NCBI GenBank assembly: GCA_029260295.1 | Contig: JAJDDN010000004.1 | Span: forward strand, 74,246-138,245 | Length of the DNA: 64,000 nucleotides | DNA from: Phycisphaerales bacterium | GTDB lineage: Bacteria; Planctomycetota; Phycisphaerae; Phycisphaerales; UBA1924 | Direction: 5' to 3' | Part shown: positions 51,448-61,506 of the stretch, one piece after another | Numbering within the stretch: position 1 is the first letter of the stretch | Layout: each line of letters begins with the position of its first letter | Notes under the pieces: generated by a model | Database searches by the model: none | Seen by the model: only the letters and a program-made list of their open reading frames with translations | Told to the model about the DNA's origin: nothing | Program-made: the position numbers and the translations under genes

Positions 51448-52365
51448 ATGGCCGGCGTTCTCTCCATCTTGCCCGATCCCCCTCTCCCACCAACCCCCGT
51501 CGGGCTTATCGCCGGCGGCGGACGCCTCCCCATCCTCATCGCCCAAGGGCTCAAAGAGATGGGCCACCCCGTCCATGGAGTCGGGCTCCACAACTGCTAC
51601 GACCCAAATCTCCCGGAGCTCTGCGACAGCTTCAAAGACGCCGGGATCCTCCGCATCGGATCATGGGGGCGTAGACTCCGCAGCAAGGATGTCCACCACG
51701 CCATCATGGTCGGCAATGTTGATAAATCCGAGATGATGCACGCACGCTGGCGGTTTATCAAAAATATCCCAGATCTCACAACGCTAATGATGCTTTATAA
51801 ACATGTCCGCCATGATCGGCGTTCCCATGCATTACTCAAGGCCGTCGCCGAAGAACTCGACCGGAAGGGAGTCTCACTCATCGATTCAACAATCCCCATC
51901 AAAAGCCAGCTCGCCCAGCCCGGCGTCATGACCCTCACCCAGCCGACCACCTCCCAGCAGGCCGACATCCACTTCGTCTGGCCATTGCTCACAGAACTCT
52001 TGAGGCTCGACATCGGGCAATCGCTCGCTGTCCGCGATCTCGATGTCGTTTCAGTTGAAGCGGTCGAGGGCACCGATCGCATGATCGAGCGGACCGCCGC
52101 ACTCTGCAAACGCGGCGGCTGGACCCTCGCCAAGGGCGCCCGCGCCCAGCACGACCGCCGATCCGATGTCCCCACCGTCGGGCTCCAAACAATCGAGAAC
52201 CTCGCCAAGCACGGCGGCACCTGCCTGGCGATCGCCGCCGGTGATGTCATCATGCTCGATAGAATCGAGATGATCGAACGCGCCGACGAGCTCAAAATCG
52301 CCATCGTCGGCGTCCCCGTCACCCACCACCCGTTGACATCCACCTCGACCACCGAACTCCAGTAG
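51448..52365 (+). CDS. lpxI: UDP-2,3-diacylglucosamine pyrophosphatase, LpxI type
   Basis: 305 residues from the ATG at 51448 (a TTG at 51424 is less likely). Signatures are PVGLIAGGGRLPILIAQGLKEMGHPVHGVGL at the N-terminus, VMVGNVDKSEMMHARW in the middle, and the C-terminal domain with QSLAVRDLDVVSVEAVEGTDRMIERTAALCKRGGWTLAKGARAQHDRRSDVPTVGLQTIENLA. LpxI hydrolyses UDP-2,3-diacylglucosamine to lipid X in lipid A synthesis and replaces LpxH. TAGAAT 11 bases before the ATG may be its -10 box. Confidence 0.93.
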   Translation: MAGVLSILPDPPLPPTPVGLIAGGGRLPILIAQGLKEMGHPVHGVGLHNCYDPNLPELCDSFKDAGILRIGSWGRRLRSKDVHHAIMVGNVDKSEMMHARWRFIKNIPDLTTLMMLYKHVRHDRRSHALLKAVAEELDRKGVSLIDSTIPIKSQLAQPGVMTLTQPTTSQQADIHFVWPLLTELLRLDIGQSLAVRDLDVVSVEAVEGTDRMIERTAALCKRGGWTLAKGARAQHDRRSDVPTVGLQTIENLAKHGGTCLAIAAGDVIMLDRIEMIERADELKIAIVGVPVTHHPLTSTSTTELQ

Positions 52366-52369
52366 TTAT

Positions 52370-52375
52370 TATAAA
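52370..52375 (+). promoter_or_regulatory. -10 box of a possible leaderless promoter (TlyA-type gene)
   Basis: TATAAA ends five bases before the ATG at 52381, in the 15-base gap after lpxI. Confidence 0.4.
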
Positions 52376-52380
52376 TAGTC

Positions 52381-53034
52381 ATGGATCCCTCCCCCAAACC
52401 ATCCGAGGCCGACGCGTACACATATGTGTCGAGGGGCGGGCTCAAACTCCACCACGCCCTCGCCGAGCTCAATCTCGACCCCACAAATCTCATCTGCGCC
52501 GACTTCGGATGCTCCACCGGCGGCTTCACCGACTGCCTCCTCCACCATGGCGCAACCCATGTCCACTGCATCGACACCGCCTACGGCCAGCTCGCCTGGA
52601 AACTCCGCCAAGACGACCGAACAACAGTCCACGAACGCTCAAACGCCCTGCATACAGACCCCCCAAAGTTGGTCGCCGAGCAAGGCGGGGTTGATTTGAT
52701 CGTCATGGATCTCGGCTGGACCAAACAAGTACGAGCCCTCGCCGCCGCGCGAACCTGGCTCAAGGACGACGGGCGGGCCATCTCCCTCGTCAAGCCCCAC
52801 TACGAAGCGACCAAAGAAGAACTCGAAGAAGGCATGATCCTCGATCCGGCACTTGCAGAATCCATCGCCGAACGCGTGCGGGATTCATTGCCTGAGATGG
52901 GCTGGGAAGTCCTGGGCTGGACCCAATCGCCGCTTCTGGGCAGCGCACGAAACAAGAAACGCAAGAACAAAGGCAAAGGCAACCCCGAATGGCTTGTCCT
53001 TCTCACTCCATCCCATCAGGAGAAATCAGAATGA
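52381..53034 (+). CDS. TlyA-type FtsJ-like rRNA methyltransferase without S4 domain
   Basis: 217 residues. TYVSRGGLKLHHALAELNLDPTNLICADFGCSTGGFTDCLLHHGATHVHCIDTAYGQLAWKLRQD is the TlyA/haemolysin methyltransferase signature with the SAM-binding motif DFGCSTGG, and VDLIVMDLGWT and ISLVKPHYEA complete the FtsJ-like fold. TlyA proteins methylate ribose 2'-O of rRNA. The N-terminal S4 RNA-binding domain of TlyA (about 60 residues) is missing: the protein starts directly before the catalytic domain. A basic C-terminal stretch (RNKKRKNKGKG) might take over RNA contact. Confidence 0.85.
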   Translation: MDPSPKPSEADAYTYVSRGGLKLHHALAELNLDPTNLICADFGCSTGGFTDCLLHHGATHVHCIDTAYGQLAWKLRQDDRTTVHERSNALHTDPPKLVAEQGGVDLIVMDLGWTKQVRALAAARTWLKDDGRAISLVKPHYEATKEELEEGMILDPALAESIAERVRDSLPEMGWEVLGWTQSPLLGSARNKKRKNKGKGNPEWLVLLTPSHQEKSE

Positions 53035-53696
53035 ACTGGCGCGACCACATTGACCAATGGAGCAAAGCCGTCAAGCCTCACATTGATGGCAAAGTTCATT
53101 GCGATATTCGAGGTCCAGCCAGCGAAGACGAGCTTGATGACCTTGAAGACGAGCTTTGCTATGAAATCCCTGAATGCCTACGAACATTCATGGAAGACGA
53201 ATCTGCTTATATCGACTTCTGGTGGAATCTCCGATCAGATGTTGTCCCGCTCGATGTCCCGGACAGACCCTATGGCGGATACATCGAGTTCAATCCCCAA
53301 ACTCTTATCAATATCAATGCTGACCGTACGGGTTTCCTTCGCGGAGACCTTCCAGAGATCGTCATTCGACAATGGCAACAATCCTTCCGGTTTCTCGGCG
53401 TTCCAAATGGGGATGCGATTGCACTCGACACATTCCAAAACCCAGATGAGCCACCGGTCATTTACCTCAACCATGAAGAACCAGAAAAACAGGTTCGGCT
53501 CGCCGATTCATTCCAAGAGTTCATTGATGCTTGGTTTGTTCTCGGTTGCGTTGGCCCAGAAGGCTGGAATATTCGCCACTTTATAACCGACAAAGGCAAA
53601 CCGCTTCCAGAGTTCGAGAACGGCAGTGCGACAAGCAAGCTGGATATCACCTGCCCAAACACAATCGCATTCAGAAGCTTCTTTGGTTTGAAATAG
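53031..53696 (+). CDS. SMI1/KNR4 (SUKH)-family protein
   Basis: 221 residues from the ATG at 53031, overlapping the methyltransferase stop by four bases. GPASEDELDDLEDELCYEIPECLRTFMEDESAYIDFWW is the SMI1/KNR4 signature (helix, 'IPxxLRxFM', then aromatic strand), followed by PYGGYIEFN and PPVIYLNHEEPEKQVRLADSFQEFIDAWFVLGC. The family includes immunity proteins against toxin nucleases and general cell-wall/signalling proteins; no toxin gene is near, so the role stays open. Confidence 0.78.
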   Translation: MNWRDHIDQWSKAVKPHIDGKVHCDIRGPASEDELDDLEDELCYEIPECLRTFMEDESAYIDFWWNLRSDVVPLDVPDRPYGGYIEFNPQTLININADRTGFLRGDLPEIVIRQWQQSFRFLGVPNGDAIALDTFQNPDEPPVIYLNHEEPEKQVRLADSFQEFIDAWFVLGCVGPEGWNIRHFITDKGKPLPEFENGSATSKLDITCPNTIAFRSFFGLK

Positions 53697-53717
53697 ACGG
53701 ACGAACTTTCTCTTCCC

Positions 53718-53743
53718 CTAGTGGCTAGTGGCCAATGGCTAGT
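53718..53743. repeat. Short 'CTAGTGGC' repeat unit
   Basis: CTAGTGGC occurs twice in tandem (718-725 as CTAGTGGC, 725-733 region again) and then AATGGCTAGT. This kind of 'tag-tgg' tandem is common between genes in planctomycete genomes, from memory. It lies between the SMI1/KNR4 gene and the PilZ terminator. Confidence 0.5.
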
Positions 53744-53752
53744 CCCTCAATT

Positions 53753-53778
53753 AAAAAACCGCACCCTCTCGGTCGCGG
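53753..53778 (-). terminator. Rho-independent terminator after the PilZ gene
   Basis: GCGG...ACC-type stem (778-771 paired with 765-759, one bulge) with a five-base loop, followed on the minus strand by TTTTTTAATT. It is 28 bases after the PilZ stop. Confidence 0.65.
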
Positions 53779-53806
53779 CTCGTTCATTCAAATTTAGAAC
53801 TTCAAC

Positions 53807-55385
<1,579 letters not shown>

Positions 55386-55623
55386 ATAAATCTCGGAAAC
55401 AACTCCCGAAATAGGCCACTATTGACCGTCACATGTTCTTCTAGTGCGTCATACTGGCCATCGCTTTCGGCTCGCCATCCATCACCTCCTCAGAGCCACC
55501 GCTAGACATTGGCATAAGAGTTGCATGTAGATTCCCGGTCCATGCCGTTCGGACTCGAAACTTTGATCTCAATACTCTTTCAGACCCAGCCCCGCTGGAC
55601 TTGCATGGAAGTAGGCAACCCCG

Positions 55624-58350
55624 ATGCGTCCAACAACACTTGTATCGATCCCTGTATCGTTCATACTTACAACTGTGATGCTCTTCTCTGGGTTGTCCTT
55701 ACTTTCCCCCGCATCGGCCAAGGCCGATGATCACCGTGTGCTTTGGCGGGTCCGACTCGACGGCTACTCTCTCGGCCGTCGTGTGGATGTCGGACCCGAC
55801 GGCACGCTGTACACCTCAAACATCGAACGCCTCTATGCCTTCACTCCAGAAGGTGAACTCTTATGGACCCTCGACGGCGCGGGAGGCGGGCGACCGGTGA
55901 CATTCGGCGCCGACGGCACGATCTACACCGGCGGCTCACTCATCTCGGCAGTCAATCCCGATGGCACACTCAAGTGGCGGTTCGAAAACCCTCGCCCGGG
56001 TCTCGATCTGGCCGCGGGTCCAAACATCGGACCGGACGGCAACATCTACGCAGCCCAAGACACCGACGGCGATCCAAACGCGCTGGGTGTTTTTTCACTC
56101 GATCCCGACGGCAACCTGAGATGGTCCACCGGCATGGAATACCCGATGATCTCGCTCAGAGGCCCAAGCTACACAGACATCGTCTTTGATACCGACCGGA
56201 TGTACATCACCATCTATCGCCGGCTCTCTCGTCCACCAACCATCCGCACCTATGACTACGAGGGGGATCTCCTGTGGTACACCGGGGACATGCTTCTCCC
56301 CATCGCCAGCCCCCCGCTGCTCCACCCCAACGGGAATCTCATCATCAACTGGGCGCAGATCGGTGTCCAGAGCTTGAACAAGGACGCCGAGCAGCAATGG
56401 GTTTCCGAGCATCCGGGCGATGGCAGTCTGCTGCTCGCCCCCGCGCTGGGCCCAGACGGCACGCTCTATGTTGGCGATTGGCTCGGTACCGACTGGTGGG
56501 CGTTCAATCCTGACGGCAGCACCCAATGGGTCGGGCCTTCGACCAATGTGATGCTCTCTGGATATGCCCTCCCCGCCGATGGAAACCAGATTGTCGCCGG
56601 CGGGAGCGACACTTTCGGTGAGCCCGGATGGATCAAGGGCTTCGACCCCCACGACAACGGCAGAGAACTCTGGACCGTCGAACTCCCCGACGAACTCGGA
56701 TACACACAGTTCTCGGGAACCATCGGGACTTTCTCCGATGACAGCAGAACAGCCTACATCGCGACCTCCTTTCCAGGCGATTCCGATTTCGGATACATCT
56801 ACGCGCTCGATATCTCACTGGATCTCGATTGCGACGCCGATGGCGTTCTCGATATCAACGACAACTGCGTCTGTACATACAACCCCGACCAGACCGACTT
56901 TGATGGCGACGGCATAGGCGATGCCTGCGACCCCTTCATCATGCCCGACAACTGCGTCGACGCGCTCCCGATCTGCGTAGGGACTATCCAAGGCAACACC
57001 ATCGGCGCCACCAACGACGGGCAGTCAACCTGCAACAACTTCCCAGCAAACAACAAGGATGTCTGGTACGCCTACACACCCTTCACCAGCGGGACCGCCA
57101 CCATTGACGGGAACAACTCCCCGTTCTCGTTCTACCTCTCGGTGCATTCGGATTGTCCCGGCACGATCGCCAACCAAATCACCTGCGATTTCGACAGCGG
57201 GGACCTGCATCTCTGGCCGAAGGTCACCTTTGATGTCGTCGCTGGAGAAACATACTACATCCGCGTCAACGGGTTCAGTGCTGTTGAAATGTGGGGCTAC
57301 ACACTCACCCTCACCGGCCCCGATTGCCATCCAATCCCGCCCAACGCAACAGATACCAGCACGCAGACCAGGATCGTGACCGCGGTCGACATCAGCATCA
57401 ACGCGACCGATGACGGCCTGCCGTTGGGCATAATGAATTACAACATCAGTTCATTGCCATACTTCGGCGAGCTCGTCGATACCCTCACCGGGCTGCCAAT
57501 CAACGATGTCCCCTACACACTCTCGGGCGACACCATCACCTACACACCCAACCCCGCCTACCAAGGACAGGACTCGTTTACCTTCTTCGCCGATGACGGC
57601 GGGGTCGCGCCCAGCGGCGGGCCATCAAACATCGCAAGCGTCGATATCAATGTTGATGGACAACTCGTCATCTATGACTTCCTCGTCGATGATACCGATC
57701 CAGGATTCGCAACAACCGGAGACTGGGCCTTCGGACAACCCACCGGCGGCGGGTCGCACAGCTTCGACCCCTCCAGCGGATACACCGGAAACAATGTCTA
57801 CGGCTACAACCTCTTGGGCGACTACCCAAACAATATGTCACAACTCCAATACCTTACCACCTTGCCCCTGGATTTCAGCCAAGCAACCGGTGTCAGTCTC
57901 CGATTCCAGAAATGGCTCGCGATCGAAAGCGCGATCTTCGATCATGCTTCAATCCAAATCAGCAACAACGGTGTGAACTGGACCACCATCTGGAACCACA
58001 CGAGCGATGACGAGAACCCCACCGCATGGGAACAGGTTGACTACGACATCTCCGCATACGCCGATGGACAGAGCAGCGTGCAGGTCCGCTGGGTCATGGG
58101 CACCACCGATTTCTCCGCGACCTATCCGGGATGGAACATCGACGACATCGAGTTCAGCGGGATCACCCCCACGCCGATCGGATGCCAGCCCGATCTGACC
58201 GGTGACGGAATCCTCGACTTCTTTGATATCGCCGCCTTCCTCACCGCATTCGGAAACAGCGACCCCGTCGCAGACTTCACCAGCGACGGCTCATTCGATT
58301 TCTTCGACATCGCCGCCTTTCTCACCGAGTTCTCCGCCGGGTGTCCATAA
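55624..58350 (+). CDS. Secreted multidomain protein: PQQ-like propeller, thrombospondin-3-like repeat and GC-type dockerin-like tail
   Basis: 908 residues. A signal peptide (to about residue 35, ending SPASAKAD) leads to PQQ-like beta-propeller repeats (DGTLYTSNIERLYAFTPEGELLWTLDGAGGG; KWRFENPRPGLDLAAGPNIGPDGNIYAAQDTDG). Then come a Ca-binding thrombospondin-3-like unit (DADGVLDINDNCVCTYNPDQTDFDGDGIGDACDPF), a VCBS/Ig-like domain (DTITYTPNPAYQGQDSFTFFADDGG) and a further beta domain (about 680-850). The last 50 residues are the paired DFFDI units (TGDGILDFFDIAAFLTAF, SDGSFDFFDIAAFLTEF, ending SAGCP). It is exported and probably surface-anchored. AAGTAGG precedes the ATG. Confidence 0.88.
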   Translation: MRPTTLVSIPVSFILTTVMLFSGLSLLSPASAKADDHRVLWRVRLDGYSLGRRVDVGPDGTLYTSNIERLYAFTPEGELLWTLDGAGGGRPVTFGADGTIYTGGSLISAVNPDGTLKWRFENPRPGLDLAAGPNIGPDGNIYAAQDTDGDPNALGVFSLDPDGNLRWSTGMEYPMISLRGPSYTDIVFDTDRMYITIYRRLSRPPTIRTYDYEGDLLWYTGDMLLPIASPPLLHPNGNLIINWAQIGVQSLNKDAEQQWVSEHPGDGSLLLAPALGPDGTLYVGDWLGTDWWAFNPDGSTQWVGPSTNVMLSGYALPADGNQIVAGGSDTFGEPGWIKGFDPHDNGRELWTVELPDELGYTQFSGTIGTFSDDSRTAYIATSFPGDSDFGYIYALDISLDLDCDADGVLDINDNCVCTYNPDQTDFDGDGIGDACDPFIMPDNCVDALPICVGTIQGNTIGATNDGQSTCNNFPANNKDVWYAYTPFTSGTATIDGNNSPFSFYLSVHSDCPGTIANQITCDFDSGDLHLWPKVTFDVVAGETYYIRVNGFSAVEMWGYTLTLTGPDCHPIPPNATDTSTQTRIVTAVDISINATDDGLPLGIMNYNISSLPYFGELVDTLTGLPINDVPYTLSGDTITYTPNPAYQGQDSFTFFADDGGVAPSGGPSNIASVDINVDGQLVIYDFLVDDTDPGFATTGDWAFGQPTGGGSHSFDPSSGYTGNNVYGYNLLGDYPNNMSQLQYLTTLPLDFSQATGVSLRFQKWLAIESAIFDHASIQISNNGVNWTTIWNHTSDDENPTAWEQVDYDISAYADGQSSVQVRWVMGTTDFSATYPGWNIDDIEFSGITPTPIGCQPDLTGDGILDFFDIAAFLTAFGNSDPVADFTSDGSFDFFDIAAFLTEFSAGCP

Positions 58351-58598
58351 GAACCCATCTCCTAGTTAAGCGTTCGGCCCAGCAAACGACGAGCCGATCA
58401 TCACACCGACAGGTTTGACGGGGGTGCCCCCATCCCGAGCCAAGATCCCATTCTCTTGACGCAGGAACTGCAAATGCTTGACTAAGCATATTCAGGGGTT
58501 TTTTGCATCTTGAATATAAAAGCTTGATCTCAATATGGCTATTTGATAACTTACACTCTCAAGATTTGTAATCTGTCATCTGAAAGGAGATCGTCCAA

Positions 58599-59951
58599 AT
58601 GCCCATCCCCTCCACTTCTACACCCATCTGTAGCCCATTGAAACAGTTTTCTTCATCTGCACTCCGCACAAATCATGTGCTCCAGCCCGCTCTGGCAACC
58701 GCTGTCTTGATAGCTACGCTCGCGCCGATTGCCGCCGCCCAGTGCAATGCATTCGACCTAGAAACCCGCTACACCTCCGGCAACTCGACACGGAGCGTCA
58801 CGCTAGGCGATGTTGACGGCGATGGCGATCTGGATATGCTCGTGACTAACTTTTCCGACGATGACACCAGCGTGCTGCTCAACAATGGAGATGGCACATT
58901 TGCAACGCAAATCCGATACGCCGCCGGCGACGGGCCCATTGGCATGACGCTCGGCGATGTTGACGGCGACGCCGATCTGGACATGGTCGTGGTAAACGCA
59001 CTGGGCCACGACTCGAGCGTGCTACTTAACAATGGCGACGGCACATTCGCTACAGAGGCACGCTATGTCACAGGGTTCTCGCCGCGATGGGTCAACCTAG
59101 GTGATCTTGACGGCGACGGAGACCTAGACATGGCTGTGGCAAATGACATCGGAGCCAACGCCAGCGTACTACTCAACAACGGCGATGGTACATTCGCACC
59201 AGACATTCGCTACGGCGCGGGCACTCGACCGATCAGCGTAATGCTTGGCGATGTTGACGGTGACACCAACCTGGATATGGTCGTTGCCAACTTCGGCAGC
59301 AACGACACAAGCGTACTGCTAGGCAATGGCGATGGCACATTCGCAGCCCAAACCCTCTACGCCGTGGGATCTCAGCCGCGGGACATCACACTTGGCGATC
59401 TTGACGGCGACGGTGATCTTGATATGACCGTCGCCAACCAAGCCCCAAGCAACACAAGCGTGCTGCTCAATAACGGCGATGGCACATTCGCAACGCAGTC
59501 CAACTACGCCGTAGGGCCTTCGCCGCGAGGCATTACGCTCGGTGATGTTGACGACGACGGCGATCTGGATATGGCGACAGCCAACGGCGGCGGCGATTCG
59601 AGCGTCCTGCTCAACAACGGCGACGGCACCTTTGCAACAGAAGTACGCTATCCCACAGGCGGCGGGACCGTGAGTGTCATGCTTGGCGATGTCGACGGCG
59701 ACGGCGATCTAGACATGGCCCTGTCCAACGAGTTCACCGATGACATCAGCGTGCTGCTCAATCTGTGCGTCACCGTAACCCCCTGCCCCGCCGACCTCAC
59801 CGGCGATGGAACCCTCGATTTCTTTGACATCGCCGCATTCCTCACCGCATTTGGAAACAGCGACCCCATCGCAGACTTCACCGGCGACGGCTCATTCGAC
59901 TTCTTCGACATCGCCGCCTTCCTCACCGAGTTCGGAGCCGGCTGCCCATAA
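58599..59951 (+). CDS. Secreted FG-GAP/VCBS repeat protein with GC-type dockerin-like tail
   Basis: 450 residues. The signal peptide (residues about 25-48) is preceded by a long n-region. Seven tandem repeats of about 46 residues each contain LGDVDGDGDLDM (or L-G-D-L-D-G-D-G-D-L-D-M) and SVLLNNGDGTF, an FG-GAP/VCBS calcium-binding pattern; seven copies were counted. It ends ADLTGDGTLDFFDIAAFLTAF...TGDGSFDFFDIAAFLTEFGAGCP. AAGGAGATCG before the ATG is a strong ribosome site. TTGATC and TAACTT 17 bases apart (58524-58552) may be its promoter. The DNA of its last 150 bases is close to that of the preceding gene. Confidence 0.9.
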   Translation: MPIPSTSTPICSPLKQFSSSALRTNHVLQPALATAVLIATLAPIAAAQCNAFDLETRYTSGNSTRSVTLGDVDGDGDLDMLVTNFSDDDTSVLLNNGDGTFATQIRYAAGDGPIGMTLGDVDGDADLDMVVVNALGHDSSVLLNNGDGTFATEARYVTGFSPRWVNLGDLDGDGDLDMAVANDIGANASVLLNNGDGTFAPDIRYGAGTRPISVMLGDVDGDTNLDMVVANFGSNDTSVLLGNGDGTFAAQTLYAVGSQPRDITLGDLDGDGDLDMTVANQAPSNTSVLLNNGDGTFATQSNYAVGPSPRGITLGDVDDDGDLDMATANGGGDSSVLLNNGDGTFATEVRYPTGGGTVSVMLGDVDGDGDLDMALSNEFTDDISVLLNLCVTVTPCPADLTGDGTLDFFDIAAFLTAFGNSDPIADFTGDGSFDFFDIAAFLTEFGAGCP

Positions 59952-59970
59952 ATCAGTCCGACCCACCCTC

Positions 59971-59999
59971 TTGACATCAGCCCGCCTGTTCGGTATATT
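59971..59999 (+). promoter_or_regulatory. Strong vegetative promoter of the Y-family polymerase, leaderless
   Basis: TTGACA (971-976) and TATATT (994-999) with exactly 17 bases between them, a near-consensus sigma-70 promoter. The -10 ends seven bases before the ATG at 60007, so the transcript should begin at or next to the start codon. Confidence 0.72.
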
Positions 60000-60006
60000 T
60001 TAGGGA

Positions 60007-61257
60007 ATGGTCCTCTTCCTTGATCTCAACTCGTTCTTCGCCTCCGTCGAGCAGCAGCTCCAGCCCCATCTCCGAGGCCGCCCCGTCGGGATCATCCCCA
60101 ACGACTGCAACTCAACCTGTTGCATCGCCGCGAGTTATGAAGCGAAGCACTTCGGGATCAAAACCGGCTGTGGCGTACGCGAAGCCCATGAAAAATGCCC
60201 CGGGATCACCCTCGTACTCGCCCGCCCGGACGAGTACATCAAGGCCCACCACAAGATCCTCGAAGCCGTCGACACCATCTACCCCGTCCAAGGCGTCCAC
60301 TCCATCGACGAGATGAGCTTCAACCTCACCGGCCCAGACCAGCCTGTGAGCCGCGCCCGCGAAATCGCCATGCAACTCAAACAAGCCATCCGCGACATCG
60401 CCGGCGAGTACCTCCGCTGCTCGATCGGGATCGCCCCCAACCGCATGCTCGCCAAGACCGCCTCCAACATGATGAAACCCGACGGCCTCGTCGTCATCGA
60501 ACGCAAGGACATCCCCAAGCGACTCCACGGCCTCGACATCACCGACTTCCCAGGAATCGCCGACGGCATCCGCAACCGCCTCCACCGCTACGGCATCCAC
60601 ACAACATACCAACTCTGCCGCGCGAGCAAACCAACGCTCAAACGCGCCTGGGGCGGGGTGCTCGGTGAAATCTGGTACCACTGGCTCAAAGGCGATGAGC
60701 CGCACATCGCGACGACCAAACGCCGCAACTGCGGGCACCAGCATGTCCTCGCGCCCGAACTCCGCGAGGCCGAGAAGGCGCGATCGGTAGCAATCCGTTT
60801 ATTACACAAGGCCGCCGCCCGCATGCGCTACGAAGGATTCTGGTGCACCAAACTCACCCTCAACATCAAACCCGTCGAGGCCCCGTCGTGGGTCGCGTAT
60901 GTGAACCTCGAACCCTGCCAAGACACGGTGCGATTGCTCCACCATCTCGACCAACTCTGGAAGCCCCAGCCGCATGCGTTTATCTTCTGCGTAGGAGTCA
61001 CCCTCGGCGGGCTCGTCAAAGACACCCAAACCGAACAACCCCTCTTCGAACAAGACCGCAAACACACCAACCTCGCCCACACCATGGACAAGATCAACCG
61101 CAAGCACGGCCACGCCTCCATCTACTACGGCGCCATGCACCAAGCCAAAGACTCCGCCCCGCGGCGTATTCCGTTTACAACCGTCCCCGACCTCGACCTC
61201 CCCGACACCGGAGGCATGGGAGCCTTCAAACAAGACCAGCCGGGTGCCACTGCTTGA
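60007..61257 (+). CDS. Y-family (DinB/UmuC-type) DNA polymerase
   Basis: 416 residues. Catalytic residues D6 (FLDLNSFFASVEQ) and D101-E102 (HSIDEMSFNL) and the palm motif SIGIAPNRMLAKTASNMMKPDG are those of translesion polymerases; the finger motif is CCIAASYEAKHFGIKTG. The little-finger part is divergent. Near the end QPLF (in TEQPLFEQ) is a probable sliding-clamp motif, and MDKINRKHGHASIYYGAM is UmuC/Pol-V-like. Whether it is DinB-like or ImuB/UmuC-like is not certain. It has a strong leaderless promoter of its own. Confidence 0.9.
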   Translation: MVLFLDLNSFFASVEQQLQPHLRGRPVGIIPNDCNSTCCIAASYEAKHFGIKTGCGVREAHEKCPGITLVLARPDEYIKAHHKILEAVDTIYPVQGVHSIDEMSFNLTGPDQPVSRAREIAMQLKQAIRDIAGEYLRCSIGIAPNRMLAKTASNMMKPDGLVVIERKDIPKRLHGLDITDFPGIADGIRNRLHRYGIHTTYQLCRASKPTLKRAWGGVLGEIWYHWLKGDEPHIATTKRRNCGHQHVLAPELREAEKARSVAIRLLHKAAARMRYEGFWCTKLTLNIKPVEAPSWVAYVNLEPCQDTVRLLHHLDQLWKPQPHAFIFCVGVTLGGLVKDTQTEQPLFEQDRKHTNLAHTMDKINRKHGHASIYYGAMHQAKDSAPRRIPFTTVPDLDLPDTGGMGAFKQDQPGATA

Positions 61258-61506
61258 CCGTCTTCGGCAAGCAGTGTCTTCGAAGCACGGATCCACCACA
61301 GAGAGCACAGAGGACACAGAGAAAGAGGGATGCCGTGGCACAGGCGTCCCGCCTGTGATCTTTCCTATCCAAAGATTGTGTTCTAAGGGTGCCCCGACCC
61401 GGATTCTTATCCGCGTCGGGTCTTCGAGTTGTCGATTGATTCCAGATCCCGACGCGCCGAAGACGGCGAGTCGAGGCACCCAATATTCACCTGATATACT
61501 ATTGGC
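61258..61506. repeat. Mosaic of three short interspersed repeats
   Basis: The gap before the nuclease-like gene holds: a 'CACAGAG' tandem (61293-61330, ...CACAGAGAGCACAGAGGACACAGAG...); an inverted repeat CACAGGC-GTCCC-GCCTGTG (61339-61357); and GGGTGCCCCGACCC followed by a 12-bp arm hairpin (61393-61404 with 61409-61420, one mismatch). All three kinds are widely spread between genes in planctomycetes and related bacteria (from memory) and often give spurious translated hits such as FLCVLCALCG. The 61393-61420 hairpin could also end transcription of the polymerase gene. Confidence 0.75.
61492..61500 (+). promoter_or_regulatory. Extended -10 promoter box, leaderless
   Basis: TGATATACT (extended -10, TGn-TATACT) ends six bases before the ATG at 61507. 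Confidence 0.55.

Noticed and set aside
60112..60744. 210-codon minus-strand frame inside the polymerase gene
   Set aside because: It is a mirror of the GC-rich coding strand (Val/Asp/Ala-rich) with no start signal.
61226..61483. Open frame encoding FLCVLCALCGG-like peptide
   Set aside because: It is a translated CACAGAG/CACAGGC repeat, a known kind of spurious protein.
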